DNA of 64,000 nt, taken from contig OZ029914.1 in the NCBI GenBank assembly GCA_964023275.1, forward strand, positions 39,089,424 to 39,153,423. Reading direction: 5' to 3'. Positions 1 through 12,039 of this stretch are shown here, one piece after another; position 1 is the stretch's first letter; each line of letters begins with the position of its first letter. A program made the position numbers and the translations under genes. The notes under the pieces are model-generated. The model worked only from the letters and a program-made list of their open reading frames with translations. It did no database searches and was not told the origin of the DNA. This DNA comes from Norana najaformis (taxonomy: Eukaryota > Annelida > Clitellata > Crassiclitellata > Hormogastridae).

Positions 1-170
1 CATTTAATTTCTTTTCATACGTTTTTACATTTATAAGTATTTATTAAACAAAAGTAAGGAAAACGTTTTTCGTTTGCCTGCGTGGCCGATATTTCTTTTA
101 GAACACAAAGCGACGCAGTAGAATTGTTAACAAAGCGTTCTTGTTTTTGTATGTTTTTGAATTTCTATAG

Positions 171-3100
171 GAACAAGTGAAGAATTTGGCGGATAGGGCT
201 GTGGCATATTTAAATGTTGACCTTGCTATAGAGGGTCAAGAGTCAATGAGGGCGAAAGGAGTTCCTCTACTCTATTCTGTTCTATATGACGCCGCCAAAA
301 GGGTAAGTACCTCTAAATTCAAATTTTCATCTTTATCTGATTTACCCTTTTAACATAAGTATTAATGTTATCAATTTTCCAGCTTTTTTCTCGCATCTTA
401 TGCGGCGTGCTCGTTTTTTGATACCATAGCATAAATACAGTCTAAATTATTACTTCTTTGCTAGTGTTTTACGGATTAATTATTGCTGGCATATTAGCTT
501 CATGAATGTGTCTCTTATTCATTTCATATCATGTGAACGGCTTGATTTCAAGATCAATTTAGGGCTGAATGTTTTTTGTACAATGTCATTTTTTCCGAAA
601 TCCAGTTTGGCCTAATTCTAAGAATCATTGTGTTGTTTTCTGACTAAAATCGTGTGCACAGTCGATTAGAGATAATTGTATTGGTTCATACATAATTTTA
701 ATCCCGTCTTCAAGATTAACTTTGTGTTTTTCAAAAGGGGAAATAATCATGAACTGCTCGTTTGACAGATGATAGCGTGAGTTTGCGTAACATCCAGATA
801 GCATAGTTGCTGTTCCTTTCCAGATTCCATCAGCTAACAACGATTCTTTGACCCTGTATGATGAGTGGCTCAGATACTTTCCGGACTCGGAACGTGATCC
901 ATCTGTACCACTGTAAGAAAATACTTTTAAAATTAATAATTTTTGTAGTGGCATAGGTGATTACGTTGCTGCTACTTAGACTTCTCAAACCAAACGTCAA
1001 ACCCAAAATTTCTGTCAATCATAACTAGAATTATTTTAGAGTCATTCATCCGATTACTTTGACATGTGATCCAAAATTTGTTTTGAATCTCAATTTTCAA
1101 ACTTTCTCTCAGAAATCTTGCAATCTCATTCTCATACATCTTAGATTATTCTACCATTCTCTGTGCCAAACCCTGCGTGTTTGGGACACAGAAACAGCTT
1201 ACATAGCTACTTTGACGCTCTTAGATAGAATGCCTTAACTTGCATCGTGAAGAATATAAACTCTTTTGTATTAATGTTGTCACATCAGTTAGTAGACGTA
1301 GATGTAAGTTTAACTGAGATAAAATATGTTAATATGCTGCATATACCTGTTGCCGAATGAATAATGTTCAAATTGTTTTAAATGTGTATGAACCATTGAC
1401 AGGTCTTTCTATGCAGTTGCTTTCATACGATTCGGTGTTTTAAAGCTGACATGATTCGCTAGAAATACGTTGTTTTATGTTTTTTTATATCTGAATATAC
1501 GTGCATGCAAGTGCAGTTATGTTTTATTTCAAGAGTTCGTCCGATGGGTGGTGGAAGTGACCATGTGCCGTTCATTGGGTTTGCCGGCGTTCCTTCAATA
1601 GATGTTCGCTACACCCACAACTACACGATTATCGACTACCCAATGTACCACTCCGCATATGAGACCTACGATCTCGTCAAGATGTACATGGACTCAGAGT
1701 TTAAGGTTTAAACCATGTGTAAATTTGAAAGAAATGATGACAGAAAAAAGTGGCATTCCACAGTCAAAAACATAAACACAATCCGCAATTGAACATAGAG
1801 TAACAGACCTCAGAAAATAGGAATAGAGTAACAGATCTAAGAACAGAGTTTAAGTTGCTTACCGCAGAAAACAATACAACGCCTTCTAAGTACCTCACAA
1901 AAGTGTTGCACTCATATATACCTAACGGTTCTAAATGAATGCTTTTTAAGGCAGTTTGAAAATGTTTGCTCAGAGTCGAATGCAGCAGAATACTGATCCA
2001 AGGTGATGGTCCAACTCAGTAGATGGCATGATGGGCTAGTTTTGTTGCGCAGATTACTAATGTTTATACTACTTGTGCACCAATTAATTGCAATGAAATT
2101 AATACTTCTGGTCAGTTATATTAATTCTTATGTTAAAAAGATATTGCCTTCATGAACTGCACTGGCTTCTGTTGAATGGCGTTTTGAGTTTTCATGCTTG
2201 ACTTTAAAAGCCCAGAATACCGACCTTCTTTATCTCTTAACACATTTGCTAACTCAAAATCGCCCTCCTAGACTGTTGCGTTTCTTATACATGGCTGTTG
2301 CTAGAATCGAGGCTCAGGACAATTGACGGATCAGGCAGTCGTCTACCAGAAAAGGCCCGACTTGACAACTCGCTGTCATAATTTAAATCACTTGTCAGCA
2401 TTCACTATTTTCTCTGGCTTTTGCGTGACTCCACCCTGGTTTCTAGATAACATATATGCATTCGCGCCTCAGATTTAGATTTACTGACAATGTGCGCGTT
2501 TAAGTGCTTCAAATATATAATAAATGAATATTTAATTAACAGTTTTATTTGATAACTGACTAAATTGTTGCACTACGTCTTGTAAACACTAATTAAGTTA
2601 TTCTGAATTATACCAAAAATTAATTGTAGCATTATGCTGTATTTTTAAGAGGTCTTTGGCAATTGGTTTGTACTGGGCTGAGATAGCCCGCGCACTTGCC
2701 GACCGTTTGATCCTACCCCTTAATGTCTCGACCTACTCTGAAATGATGGAGATTTACATTAGTGACCTCGACAGCGGGTACGGAGAACTCATGCGAGCCA
2801 ACAATGTGTCGCTTGGTTAGTACTGTCAAGAGCAATCACAATATGTAAACAAGTATGGTGGAAGTATGTTGAAACTGTAACTCCCGGATTCTGGCCTGGA
2901 AACTAACCTGACCAAACAATCTGGCTCTTGCGGACTTCACTTCAAATAGCGTTGGTGTATGCGCTGGTCTCCTTGACGCGGCTTTTGTATAGCGCTGAGA
3001 AATTTTTGCACTGTATTCCTTAGAATGAAATAGTTCAGATTAGTTAAGCACCCTTTTATGTCGGAGTTTAATTGGGGTTAGATATTTTATTTGCTTTAAT

Positions 3101-4897
3101 AGCAATTTTTCCTTTATAATATTTTGATGCAAGAGTCCAGAAGTAATGTTTAAATACATTTCAGATCTTAGAAATCTTGTATAATATGCAAATAATTTTT
3201 TGTTTCTTACATTATAAGCAATAGATAGAGTTGCAGTATGACTTTCCTGTTGTTCAGATGGTCTTTATGTTGCCGGTACAAACTTTTACACTGCGACAAA
3301 TTCCTTCATGGAAAGGCTATCCAAGGTCAACACCCAAAAGTAAGTACGGCAACTGGCTGTGTTCGACTGTCCTTTATTTAAAGTCTCGCCATAGTGAAGG
3401 ACAGATGTTCGACAATTCATATTCAATTTCTGAATTGCTGATGTAATCAACAGGTTAGAATATAAATATGTTTAATTACAGATTGCATCTTTAAGGTTTT
3501 GGACGAATGAAAACAAGTGGAATGAATAAGCAGTAGTATTTATAACCCGAAAATTCTTCAAAACATATTTTATGGTTTGTTATATACATATCTACTTTGA
3601 ACATTAAAAGGATATATCTCTATTGTTCCCTGAGTTGTACAATGTTTTATTGTCAGTCCGATTGAAATGCGTATGTACAACGATCAGCTGATGCGACTTG
3701 AGAGAGCCTTCATCAGCTTCGACGGTCTACCACTCAGACCGCTCAGCAAGTAAGTAGTTATATCAAATATCATTAAGTAAATTTAGCTCCTAATATGTCC
3801 CGCCAAGTCCTATTCAGTTTTCTTGGAGTTATAAATGCCTAATGTTTTATTTTGTTGCCTTTTTCTATCTCTGATTCTCTCTCAGCAACCAACAATCATC
3901 ACTTGTTATCTTAGTTTATTTTACTTGAGCTTATTAATTAGTTTTTCTTCATACATGCTCTCCGTATTCGTATATGTTCATCCTCATTCCTGAAGGTCGG
4001 AGACCAGAGTCCTCGATATCAGCCCTCTCCATTCCGTCCTGTTCCTTGTGCTCCCGATGCATTCCGCTTCTGATAGTCCAGTCCATTCTTTGATGTCGTA
4101 CATCCATCTTCGCCTCGGTCTTCCCCTTGGTCTTGATCCTTCTACATATCCCTGTAGTAGGTATGCAGAGTTTGTTTTCGCAGAGTAGGTGGCCGACATA
4201 TCTCAACTTCTTGCCCTTCACTACATGCTCTATTCCACCTATATTCCCTTAATGATACCTTTTCAGTCCAGTTTATTTCTACTAATTTCATTTGGTGAAC
4301 TCTTCACGATTCTCTCATCTGCCGTTTGATCAAACCAATAAGACCCCTACCTGCAAACTATCAAATCACCTCTGGAACAAAGAGTTTGAGAGCATAAGTC
4401 GTATTTGAAGGTATAATGACTCTATCAGCATGCATACAACATTTATCTTGACATTTAATCATGCCACAAAGTACAGTCTCAACCTTCAATCAAATTCCAA
4501 GTTTTCATCCTTTTCTGAAGTTTAATTTTCAGTTGTATCTATTTAGCTTTTTCAGAATAAGTAAAATGGCTCAATATATAATGTTCATATTGATCTTGAA
4601 GCTATATGTCACTAATTATGTGACTAATCTTCGAAGACTCTTTGATCTAAAGTACTCACCAAAGATGTTGATATATTTTAAACTTTTTTTAGACACGTCG
4701 TATTTGCGCCTAGTTCCTTCGATTCCTACGCTGGAGCTACATTTCCTGGTCTTGTGGACTTGCTGTATGGAATTGAGAAGCTGGAGGGTGAAGCGAAAGT
4801 TGAGCAGTGGGAAAAAGTAAAGGAACACCTTGCAACGATCATCTTTTGTGTGGATTCGGCAACTTTTGGCCTAAAGCCGTGGACATCATTCGACTAA
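171..4897 (+). CDS. Glutamate carboxypeptidase II / NAALADase-like M28B peptidase, 3' part (7 exons)
   Basis: Seven exons read in phase: 171-302, 824-912, 1534-1705, 2650-2815, 3258-3339, 3657-3749 and 4693-4897 (TAA at 4895). Each has AG before it and GT after it, and the phases agree at every junction. The product matches the C-terminal half of membrane M28B peptidases such as glutamate carboxypeptidase II, which remove C-terminal glutamate from peptides or folates at the cell surface. Exon 1 gives VAYLNVD...IEG. Exon 3 gives RPMGGGSDH and YPMYHSAYETYDLV, whose His matches the last zinc-ligand His of the family. Exons 4-7 encode the helical dimerisation domain, including YNDQLMRLERAFI and HVVFAPSSFDSYAG. 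The signal anchor, PA domain and remaining zinc ligands lie before base 1, so activity cannot be judged. FOLH1, NAALAD2 and NAALADL1 types are not distinguished. Intron 6 carries a LINE relic. The family is well supported and single exon edges slightly less so. Confidence 0.9.
2459..2540 (+). repeat. 3' end of an L2/CR1-like LINE (fragment)
   Basis: This intronic stretch matches 54510-54590 closely: CGCCTCAGATT, then TTTACTGACA, then GCGCG, then AAGTGCTT and an A/T-rich tail. At the second site the segment follows a LINE-like C-terminal reading frame and ends in an (AAAT)n tail, so this copy is read as the same element's 3' end. Confidence 0.4.
3949..4240 (-). mobile_element. Degenerate RTE-type LINE, C-terminal ORF relic in intron 6
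   Basis: Translation on the minus strand gives the signature of the region after the reverse transcriptase in RTE-like LINEs: RGRPRRRWMYDIKEWTG followed by RTEWRGLISRTL. The same block in the intact element at 48-51 kb reads RGRPHREWVDDIEEWCG and RIEWRHIVKRA. Two overlapping frames are needed to follow the match, so the copy is frameshifted and dead. It is clearly diverged from the young RTE copies elsewhere in the window. Confidence 0.7.
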
Positions 4898-5376
4898 CCG
4901 TGGAAGCATATTTTAATAACCAGGCATTCTTCTTGCAATTTTTACTTCTATAAATTAACATAAAAGAAACGTTGACGACAAATTTAAGAAAATATAACGT
5001 ATAATTCAGGCAGCCACCACCTGCTGATTAAAACCAATGCAATCGCTGTGCACAAGTTCTTGTCATGTACTGACTGAATTATGGATGTTCAGTTTCGTCA
5101 AAAATCTACCAAAATTTTTGAGCAGCTAAAATACCGAAGAATTAATAGGTACACTGTATATATCATATATAAATGCTACGCATATGGATATTTGTATGGC
5201 TTTTTTTGAGTGTGCCGATGTCATAAACATCAATTTTATGTTTGTCATCTTTTGCTCACTTGTTAGACTAACAGAAAATTCTGAACCCGTTCAAGAAAAC
5301 CAAACTGCGAAGATTGTATCGCGAGGCATAATGCTACACAGTTACTGAATGATCGATTACTCGTCTTGTTTGCTGA

Positions 5377-5382
5377 AATAAA
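5377..5382 (+). terminator. Possible polyadenylation signal of the M28B peptidase gene
   Basis: AATAAA occurs about 480 bases after the TAA stop on the coding strand. It is the clearest canonical signal in the 3' flank. The cleavage site itself is not visible. Confidence 0.35.
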
Positions 5383-6587
5383 CTAAATAACAAGGTCCTT
5401 ACTATGCTAAAAACTGATATCACCTTATCAGTATTTCAAAACATACACAGAAGCAGGTAACATACACCTTTTACTTATTTCATTGAACAAATTGACCATC
5501 ACGCAAAACACGCAAGGAATTATTGCAGTTAGTGTGATTTAATGATGTGTTTTTCCATGGCCTGTGATGTAACTCGATCCTTATAAAGTTGTCTAACTTC
5601 TAGCTACTCTTAAAGATGCTTTAGTAACTTTGGTTTTGTTTTCGGTTATAAAGAACTTGGCCGAATTGCTGACCAAGGAATTCGCAAAACTACAGATAAA
5701 ACTTAGCTTTGTTAAAGTATTTTCGTCATAAATTAATGAGCAATATTTTGAATATGCCTCTTGTATTCAAAAGCGACAGGGAATGGCTGGAAAATGCTGA
5801 CCGTGAAATGCTGACGTTTTACCCTTATTAGACCGTTAAAGGGTCATTGAATTTAAACTTAAAACGTGGACATACAACCAAATGAAATGTGTGTTAAGAC
5901 GAGTGCAGCAGTCATTGTTGTTGATTAGTTGAGTCCTGGGATCAAATTAGCTATTAAACATTTTAATTTTCCGCTACCTCTATTTATCTTGATACCAATT
6001 TTGAAAGAGGCTTTGGAAAGCAAAACCATATATGCATTCAGCTAAAATTAAACATTTGAGACTTAATTGAGAGATTGTATTCAAAATGTTGAAAGTACAT
6101 TTTTATTAATTTAAGAGTTAATTGAATAATGAAGAATTTAGAACATTTTCCAAAACTGATAAGATATTTGATTTCCTGATACCTTTTTCAAAACTGATAG
6201 CTTCAGTGATAGACTTCGCACGAAAAGGCAAAATAATGCGCCATAATTATATGATAGAGTGTCAGGAATAAAATATCCACCAACAAAAGCATTATCCTGC
6301 TTTGTACATTCATTTATTCGACAGTTAAAATCAAAATCAATGAGATGCAAGATTCAGAGTTAATTTATGCATGTTTTAAACTACAAGTTACGAGAGATTG
6401 CGTATTGACACTAACTTTTAATTCCACAAATAACAATAGCAAATATAACAAAGTTTGTATAACAAACTCTGAAGAAATCACTTAAGAGTTGAGAATCAAA
6501 ATACTAAATTTATTTTTGATCATCAAGATTAATCTTTGGAAGTTCCATGTTTTATAAATCTTTGTGAGCGCGTTTTTAAGCCCGATT

Positions 6588-6598
6588 TTTATTTTATT
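6588..6598 (-). terminator. Polyadenylation signals for the unit 1 B cassette
   Basis: Two overlapping TTTATT hexamers on the plus strand give AATAAA on the minus strand, about 190 bases after the tail stop codon at 6787-6789. Confidence 0.4.
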
Positions 6599-6786
6599 TG
6601 TGCAGTAATGCGGCACTGTTTTCTGATGTTAGTACATCAGGCAATTGTAAAAGGTAATTCTCAAATTGATAAATGATTATAATTGTAAGATTTCTGATTG
6701 CTTAATACTTATATTATGCGGAAAGTATAGAGAGTTGCAAGATCGTGTCTAATGCGTTGCACGATCAACATCCGCGATCGATGGTT

Positions 6787-8303
6787 TCACTCTGCAGCAC
6801 GCAACTCCTCAAAATTGTGATACGTGTTCTGCGGGTCTTCAAAGTCGTCAATGAAATATGTCTCCCTAGACTTGTCGGGCGTCGTTTTTCCGTCATCCGG
6901 TTGTCCTCCCACGGTCATAGTTGGAGCGGCAGTGTAATGCCCAGGTGATTCTTCCGTAGCGTCTCTTTTCTGTCTCATGTTGACGGCAACTTCTGTCGAA
7001 AACGGAGCAGTGTAGAAACACGTGCCTTGTTTGAGATTTGAGTAAGGGAGCTATTAACTATTGAGTGAATGAATGAGCGAGTGATCGAGCATAATATAAA
7101 CTGATCAACTAGGCATACGTCAGATAATTAGACGATCAGTTTAACAGGCAACAGGCGGACAGTGGAAGACGATCTGAAATACAGATCACGGAAACTGGGC
7201 AGTCCGTTGTCGAGACCTCAACGCGTTAGGTTTTTTTTGGCACAAGTATTGGCGTGAAGAAGAAGTCAACGTTAGAACAATAGCTGACATGTGAAATGTT
7301 GTTTTGTTACAGAGAATATCGTTAATGAAATTTCGCCTATATGAGCCTATTAGTAAGGCGCTCATCTATTGTAATGCATTTTCAAGCGACACGAAGGCGT
7401 GCCTACCGAGCCAACATTGAGCGCATGGGTTTGAGTCTCCCTTTGTAGGGATCTTGAGTAAGACCTCAACATGCAGTTTCTGCGCCATCGGTGAAGCCTC
7501 GTTGTCATTAGGTATTAGCTCAGAAATTAAAAGGTGCGCACATGTAGAACATCCGTTACAATATTAATAAATAGTTTAGAACTGAATACGTAAAATTGCT
7601 TTTGTTAAGATGATAAAGGAAACTTAATAATCGTGATTCATACCATAATTTGCGTTGCTACGTGTTGATCTGCATTTGTTACGGACGACCATTACTGCCA
7701 CGAATAGAAGAGTGAGAAAGAAGAGAAAAATAAGTCCTAGTACCAGCAAAGCGGTAGTGTATAGACCCAAACCCAAAGCTACAATTGATAAAAACGAAAC
7801 AAACTTCTTAACTCGTTCCTCTGAATTTTATTCACAGTCTTCATTCAATAATTTTTTATCAATATTAGTCTGTGAGCAACTCTACATACAAATATTTATT
7901 CCAGTATAAAATATTGGCTTTTAACTTACGATGCAAATGCTTTTAATATCTCGGATCATAAGAGACGATCAGAAAATGGAACCTTCGGGAATTTAGATGA
8001 CTCCAACTTTGTGTACTTTGTATTTACCCTACCCCATATATATTTGTTTTGCTAGTGCTTGGAAAAGCAACTCCGCTTGTGATATTTGAAAGCTTATTTA
8101 GTAGCAATGCATATATGATCTCATTGTACCTCTGGAAATAGCTTGGAGAACAGTCTCGAGCGGAGCAGTGGGAGTGAAAGTGGCTGTAGGCGACGATGTC
8201 GATGTCGGTCCGTAAGTTGGGATCGATGTCAATGTCAGTTTGTCAGTTTGGTTCGATGTCAAGTGTGTAGTCACACTTGTGAACACTTCAGGTGTAGTAG
8301 AAT
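6787..8303 (-). CDS. Unit 1 B cassette: stalk, transmembrane and Y-x-N tail exons (no own CUB)
   Basis: Three phase-1 exons on the minus strand. The stalk is 8130-8303 (58 codons, starting DSTTPEVFTS; Thr/Ser/Pro-rich, with a possible N-glycosylation site NQT). The membrane exon is 7644-7778 (45 codons: LGLGLYTTALLVLGLIF, then basic RNKCRSTRS). The tail is 6787-6992, ending ETYFIDDFEDPQNTYHNFEE plus LRAAE and a TGA stop. Acceptors TTTTCAG, ATTGTAG and CGACAG and donors AG|GTACAA and TG|GTATGA are good. No CUB or signal exon lies between here and the A-tail exon at 13.3 kb. The cassette is therefore either an alternative 3' end for the unit 1 CUB exons or an orphan of a broken gene. Joined to those CUB exons it would give an open frame of 312 codons. 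Membrane and tail differ strongly from the other B cassettes, while the stalk start nearly matches units 2 and 3. Confidence 0.65.
7343..7560 (+). repeat. Possible tRNA-derived SINE relic
   Basis: A GCGCATGGGTTTGAGTCTCCC stretch resembles a pol III B box and is followed by non-coding sequence. No clear A box or tail is visible. The call rests on that resemblance alone. Confidence 0.2.
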
Positions 8304-9822
8304 CTGAAAATTAAATTTCAAAAATTGTTTGTCGCAACATACAGTGAACGCGTGCAACCAGCAAAACGCCTTGGTTGTTTTTTTCAACCTGCTCTGAATA
8401 TTCATCACTGCGACTGCTAGAGGATGGAAACAATAGCTGCCGAAAGATTCATAAAGAAACGAGAACTGTATATTAAACTTTTGAATGTGAAACAAGCCCT
8501 AAAATTCTCGCATGTTTGCTTTTTGGTATTGTGTCTCGTGAAAACTTGCATGTGAAGCACCTTCTGAAAAAGTATTTGGCTTTCAAGTAGAGCGTTTATA
8601 TTGCGAAATAAGTACAATAGCACTTTGTATCATGTTAAATAAAGGCTAGAAGAATTAAGGATACGTGTAATTAACCGCCATAAACAGCTTCATTTACATA
8701 TTTACCGGTTCCTTTGACAGGAAATTCGACCAAATCCATCGCCATCGTTACGAACAAAACTCGATTTAGCCAGGATGAATACATCTTCGCTTGATAACGT
8801 TTCCTGTGTCTATATTTTCCGCAAAATAGGCCTATGCTTCCTTAAAAGGATCAGTGTAAAATCTGTTACCCAATCAATGCTAACGTCCAATAATATATGA
8901 AAGAAAGAGTTGCATTAAAATGTGTGCTATTACTATACAGTTTAACCTTAATCCCTTCAGACAGGAAAATGCATTGTCGTTCATGTGGGAAGAAGGTTCA
9001 CAGAATAAAGCCTTTTTCATGTTGTTGCTAGATAACATGATAGGCTATTGATATCATACAGCTGTTTATACGGCACTTGTTAACATGATAGGCTTTTGAT
9101 ATTTGACGTCACTTGTTCCCCTCAGTTTAACTGGTATACAGGCGGCACAGCTGATGTATGAATATCCTGATTGTACAACAAAATTTTGTTTGCCTAAAAG
9201 CATTTGCCTTCGTCATATATGATTCGGTGATTCCAAGAATAACCATATCCTAAAATTTTATGAAAGATTAAATGTCATAACACGCGTCAGCATATTCTAT
9301 TTCAATAACTTACACACCCTAAGACCTGGTACTGAGAGGAATATTCAAGCATCAGCTGTGCCGCCTACCAGTTAGAACCAGGGGAACAATTGCAGAGCCT
9401 ATGAAACAGGATGTTGAAAGAGAAAGTATAAAATTAATTTGTATTAAACCAGCCGTCAACATTTGTCAGTTTGTTTTGAAGCGCCAAACATTTGATGGCA
9501 AATGCAAACACGACTGTGGAGGATGAGGCTACTTTGGATGAGGCTACATCCGTTAGCTGATAGGCGACCTAGTTCATATCAATTTATTGCATGCTACAAC
9601 CGCATTTCAAATGCGATTCAGGGCTATACACAATGTTCATCGTACGCAATCGGGAATCGTATCAAAGCTTTTTCTTTGGTTTCCAACATAAAGCGGGCTT
9701 TGCCGTGACATGCTCGGTTTTCTTTTTTATGTGACAAATTTTGTCTGCCTCTGTTGAATGTAGTAACAACATCATGACACATGAATATAGCGCACTGAGT
9801 ACTCCAGAACATTGCTGCCGAC
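8304..9822. other. Non-coding stretch with the empty LINE site and a fold-back repeat
   Basis: 8304-8890 is the unit 1 copy of sequence also present at 24732-25300 and 39220-39785. At about 8871-8882 it keeps the uninterrupted site (CCCAATCAATGCTAACG) that holds a truncated LINE in units 2 and 3. From about 8893 to 11605 the sequence has no counterpart in units 2 and 3. No exon was found. Confidence 0.6.
9113..9389. repeat. Fold-back (inverted-repeat) element
   Basis: The left arm 9113-9156 (TTGTTCCCCT...AACTGGTA...GGCGGCACAGCTGATG) is matched in reverse complement by the right arm 9350-9389 with few differences. About 190 bases lie between them. The arrangement suits a small non-autonomous DNA element. 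No clear target duplication was found. Confidence 0.5.
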
Positions 9823-10692
9823 TATAGAGTGACACGGAGACAAAAAGTTTCTCCATCCCCATCGCATACACGTGTGTCTGTTCCCATTCCAACCCCATCC
9901 CCATCAGGCCTGTCCCCATCCCCATTTCGTCCCCGCCAGGGGTTTCCCCATCCCCACTCCGTCCCCATCAGGTTTGTACCCATCCCCGTCCCCATTTCCG
10001 TCACAGTGAAGCAAAAAACAATTAACTGTTCACACATATGTGACCCGCCGCTGACAAAATAAGTTTTAAGACCTAAACCCAATTTTTTAGAAACTGACAT
10101 TATCTCCGGAACTACAATATTTGAATATTTATATAAATGATATACCAATTTAAACAAAACTGAATTCACTATTTGACAACAGAAATATATGAAAATGTGA
10201 AAATGCCACTTGATTCTTGTTGTTAGAGTGAGTAACGTATTATATGTAGATATTGTAATCTTAATCGGTCATATAACAGATAATACTTGAAAACTGTTCA
10301 TCATTTATTTGGTCGTTACATTTGGTTATAGTAAAATATCACTGCAATAAAGAGTGGTCTAACTGGTCTTATTTCTTAGGTCAAATATCAAAGCAATAAA
10401 AAGTGTTCTTAGATACTTTTTAACCTATATTGAATATTCAAGAATTCATGAATATTCAACAATTTCAATATTGCGCTTTATTAGTGACATTGAATAAGCA
10501 CAACAATTTAGAGCAAAAAGCAATTATCTGATGTAGTGGGGATTTTTGGTAATGCCACAACAGTTACCGCGGGAATTACCGTGCTCGTATTTCTATTCCC
10601 ACGGTATTACCGTCGCTTCTGACACCATTACCGCAGTAAAATCCGCAGTAACCTCGGTATTACCGCATTCCCCATTACCGTGTCACTCTCTA
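9823..10692. mobile_element. hAT-like non-autonomous DNA transposon (MITE) with 8-bp TSD
   Basis: The ends are TATAGAGTGACACGG (9823-9837) and the complement of TAGAGAGTGACACGG (10678-10692), a 15-bp inverted repeat with one mismatch. They are flanked by perfect 8-bp direct repeats CTGCCGAC at 9815-9822 and 10693-10700. An 8-bp duplication and TAGAG-type ends are typical of hAT elements. Inside the left end is a CCCCAT-rich array (about 9853-10000). Inside the right end is a GGTAAT/ATTACCG-rich segment (about 10560-10680). There is no transposase ORF. The element is found only in unit 1. Confidence 0.85.
9853..10002. repeat. CCCCATYC-type minisatellite inside the hAT-like element
   Basis: Imperfect repeats of CCCCATCCCCAT with interspersed GTCCCCATCAGG units. 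The open frames across it (Pro/Ser-rich forward, Gly/Met-rich reverse) are low-complexity by-products, not genes. Confidence 0.8.
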
Positions 10693-10700
10693 CTGCCGAC

Positions 10701-12039
10701 CTAACAGAACCGAAGCGCCATCAAATAATATGCTTCCTATCTGAAACACTCTTTGCGAAAATGAAGGTTCAACAGGTCCTCGCCAAGTCACCAGCTAACC
10801 CGCTTCAAGGTGACTGGTTATCTGATTAAATATTACAATTTTGAAGATGTTTAAAGGTCAAATTTAGTTTTGAAACAAGAAGTATTCCCTCTAGTCTGTC
10901 ATTTCACATATTTTGAAAAGGTCTGCACAGTACAAAACCTAAGCGCATGGGAAATTAAAGAGTATTTGCCAATTTTTTAGCAAAAGTTTATTTTATCAGT
11001 AAATTGTCCATTCTTCTTAGTGAAAACAAATTACACCGGGTAGTAGAGTGAAGAGATCCTCGCCATAGTGTGTGATTGAACATAGTTGTACAATTGTTAG
11101 GTAGGCCTACAATAACTTGCTTTTCAGCTACAAACAGCTACGCGTGGCTTATAAATGGATAGAATCGATTTGTGTGTGTGTATGTGTGTGTGGAAAATTA
11201 GTGAAGTGTATCAATCGTGAAACCAGTTCAATTACCTGTTTGATAATATTTTCACGCCATTCATGTCAATCTCACAATGCCACTTTAGTGTTACTAAATG
11301 TTAACAATGACATGATTCATGCACACGAATGGCGACTTTAGCCAACTGTGAATCCTAAACACCTTAATTTGATAAGAGTGAATTATATTACCAGAAACTC
11401 TGCCAAACAAGTAATAGGGCACCAGTCGAATTACACGCGGCACTCTGCGGCATCAGCCAAATACATCCTTTGGTATTTGTTTGTTGTCGTGTTCTCGGAC
11501 CAACCTACGGTTCATAATCCTTTACTGATTTTTACATTCTATCACTAATTCGATAGCCAATCGTCTATGAGCGTGCCTTTCTATTTCAAAACTTTCAGCT
11601 AGGTTAAAAATTGTTCTATAACAAATTTAAATTAATATAAACAAATTTCCAATCTGGCATTTTGGCAGGTTTTCACTATACAAAGCAATTTGGGCATGGA
11701 AAATTTGAGATTACTGTACTTGCAGAATAAAATTTTGTATTCATTTTATTCTTATTGAAATATTAGAAATCAGACACTAAGAACAATTATTATGTAAGAA
11801 TACCAGAGACTGTGAGCGGTGTGAAGATACGGTTAACACTTTAGCTGTAGCAGCCACTGTATGACAAAACCTATGTATGGAGCATACTGCGCTCATTAAA
11901 TTCGAAATCTTTTAACCCATTGTCTTAAAAATAATAATGAATGGTTATTAGTTTGACAAGATCGTCAAACAAGCAGTGCGGTATCATTTTGATTTTTCAA
12001 GAGTATCCACGAACACAAAAATGAACGGATGATATTAGT
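10701..12039. other. Non-coding, mostly unit 1-specific
   Basis: Up to about 11605 the sequence is absent from units 2 and 3. After that it matches 26283 and 40770 onwards (TTGTTCTATAA...). A short (TG)n run lies near 11170-11190. No exon or RNA gene was seen. Confidence 0.55.

Larger units (their letters stand above)
4898..6786. other. Intergenic, between the peptidase gene and the receptor array
   Basis: Reading both strands shows only short, stop-rich frames. Apart from polyadenylation-type hexamers near both ends I see no exon, RNA gene or repeat with support. Both genes end here, so they are convergent. Confidence 0.6.

Noticed and set aside
3231-3446. 71-codon plus-strand frame in the peptidase gene
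   Set aside because: It overlaps exon 5 in another frame; the exon frame matches the peptidase family.
9662-10169. Gly/Met/Asp-rich minus-strand frames
   Set aside because: They fall in the CCCCAT array of the hAT-like element, with no domain and no relation to neighbours.
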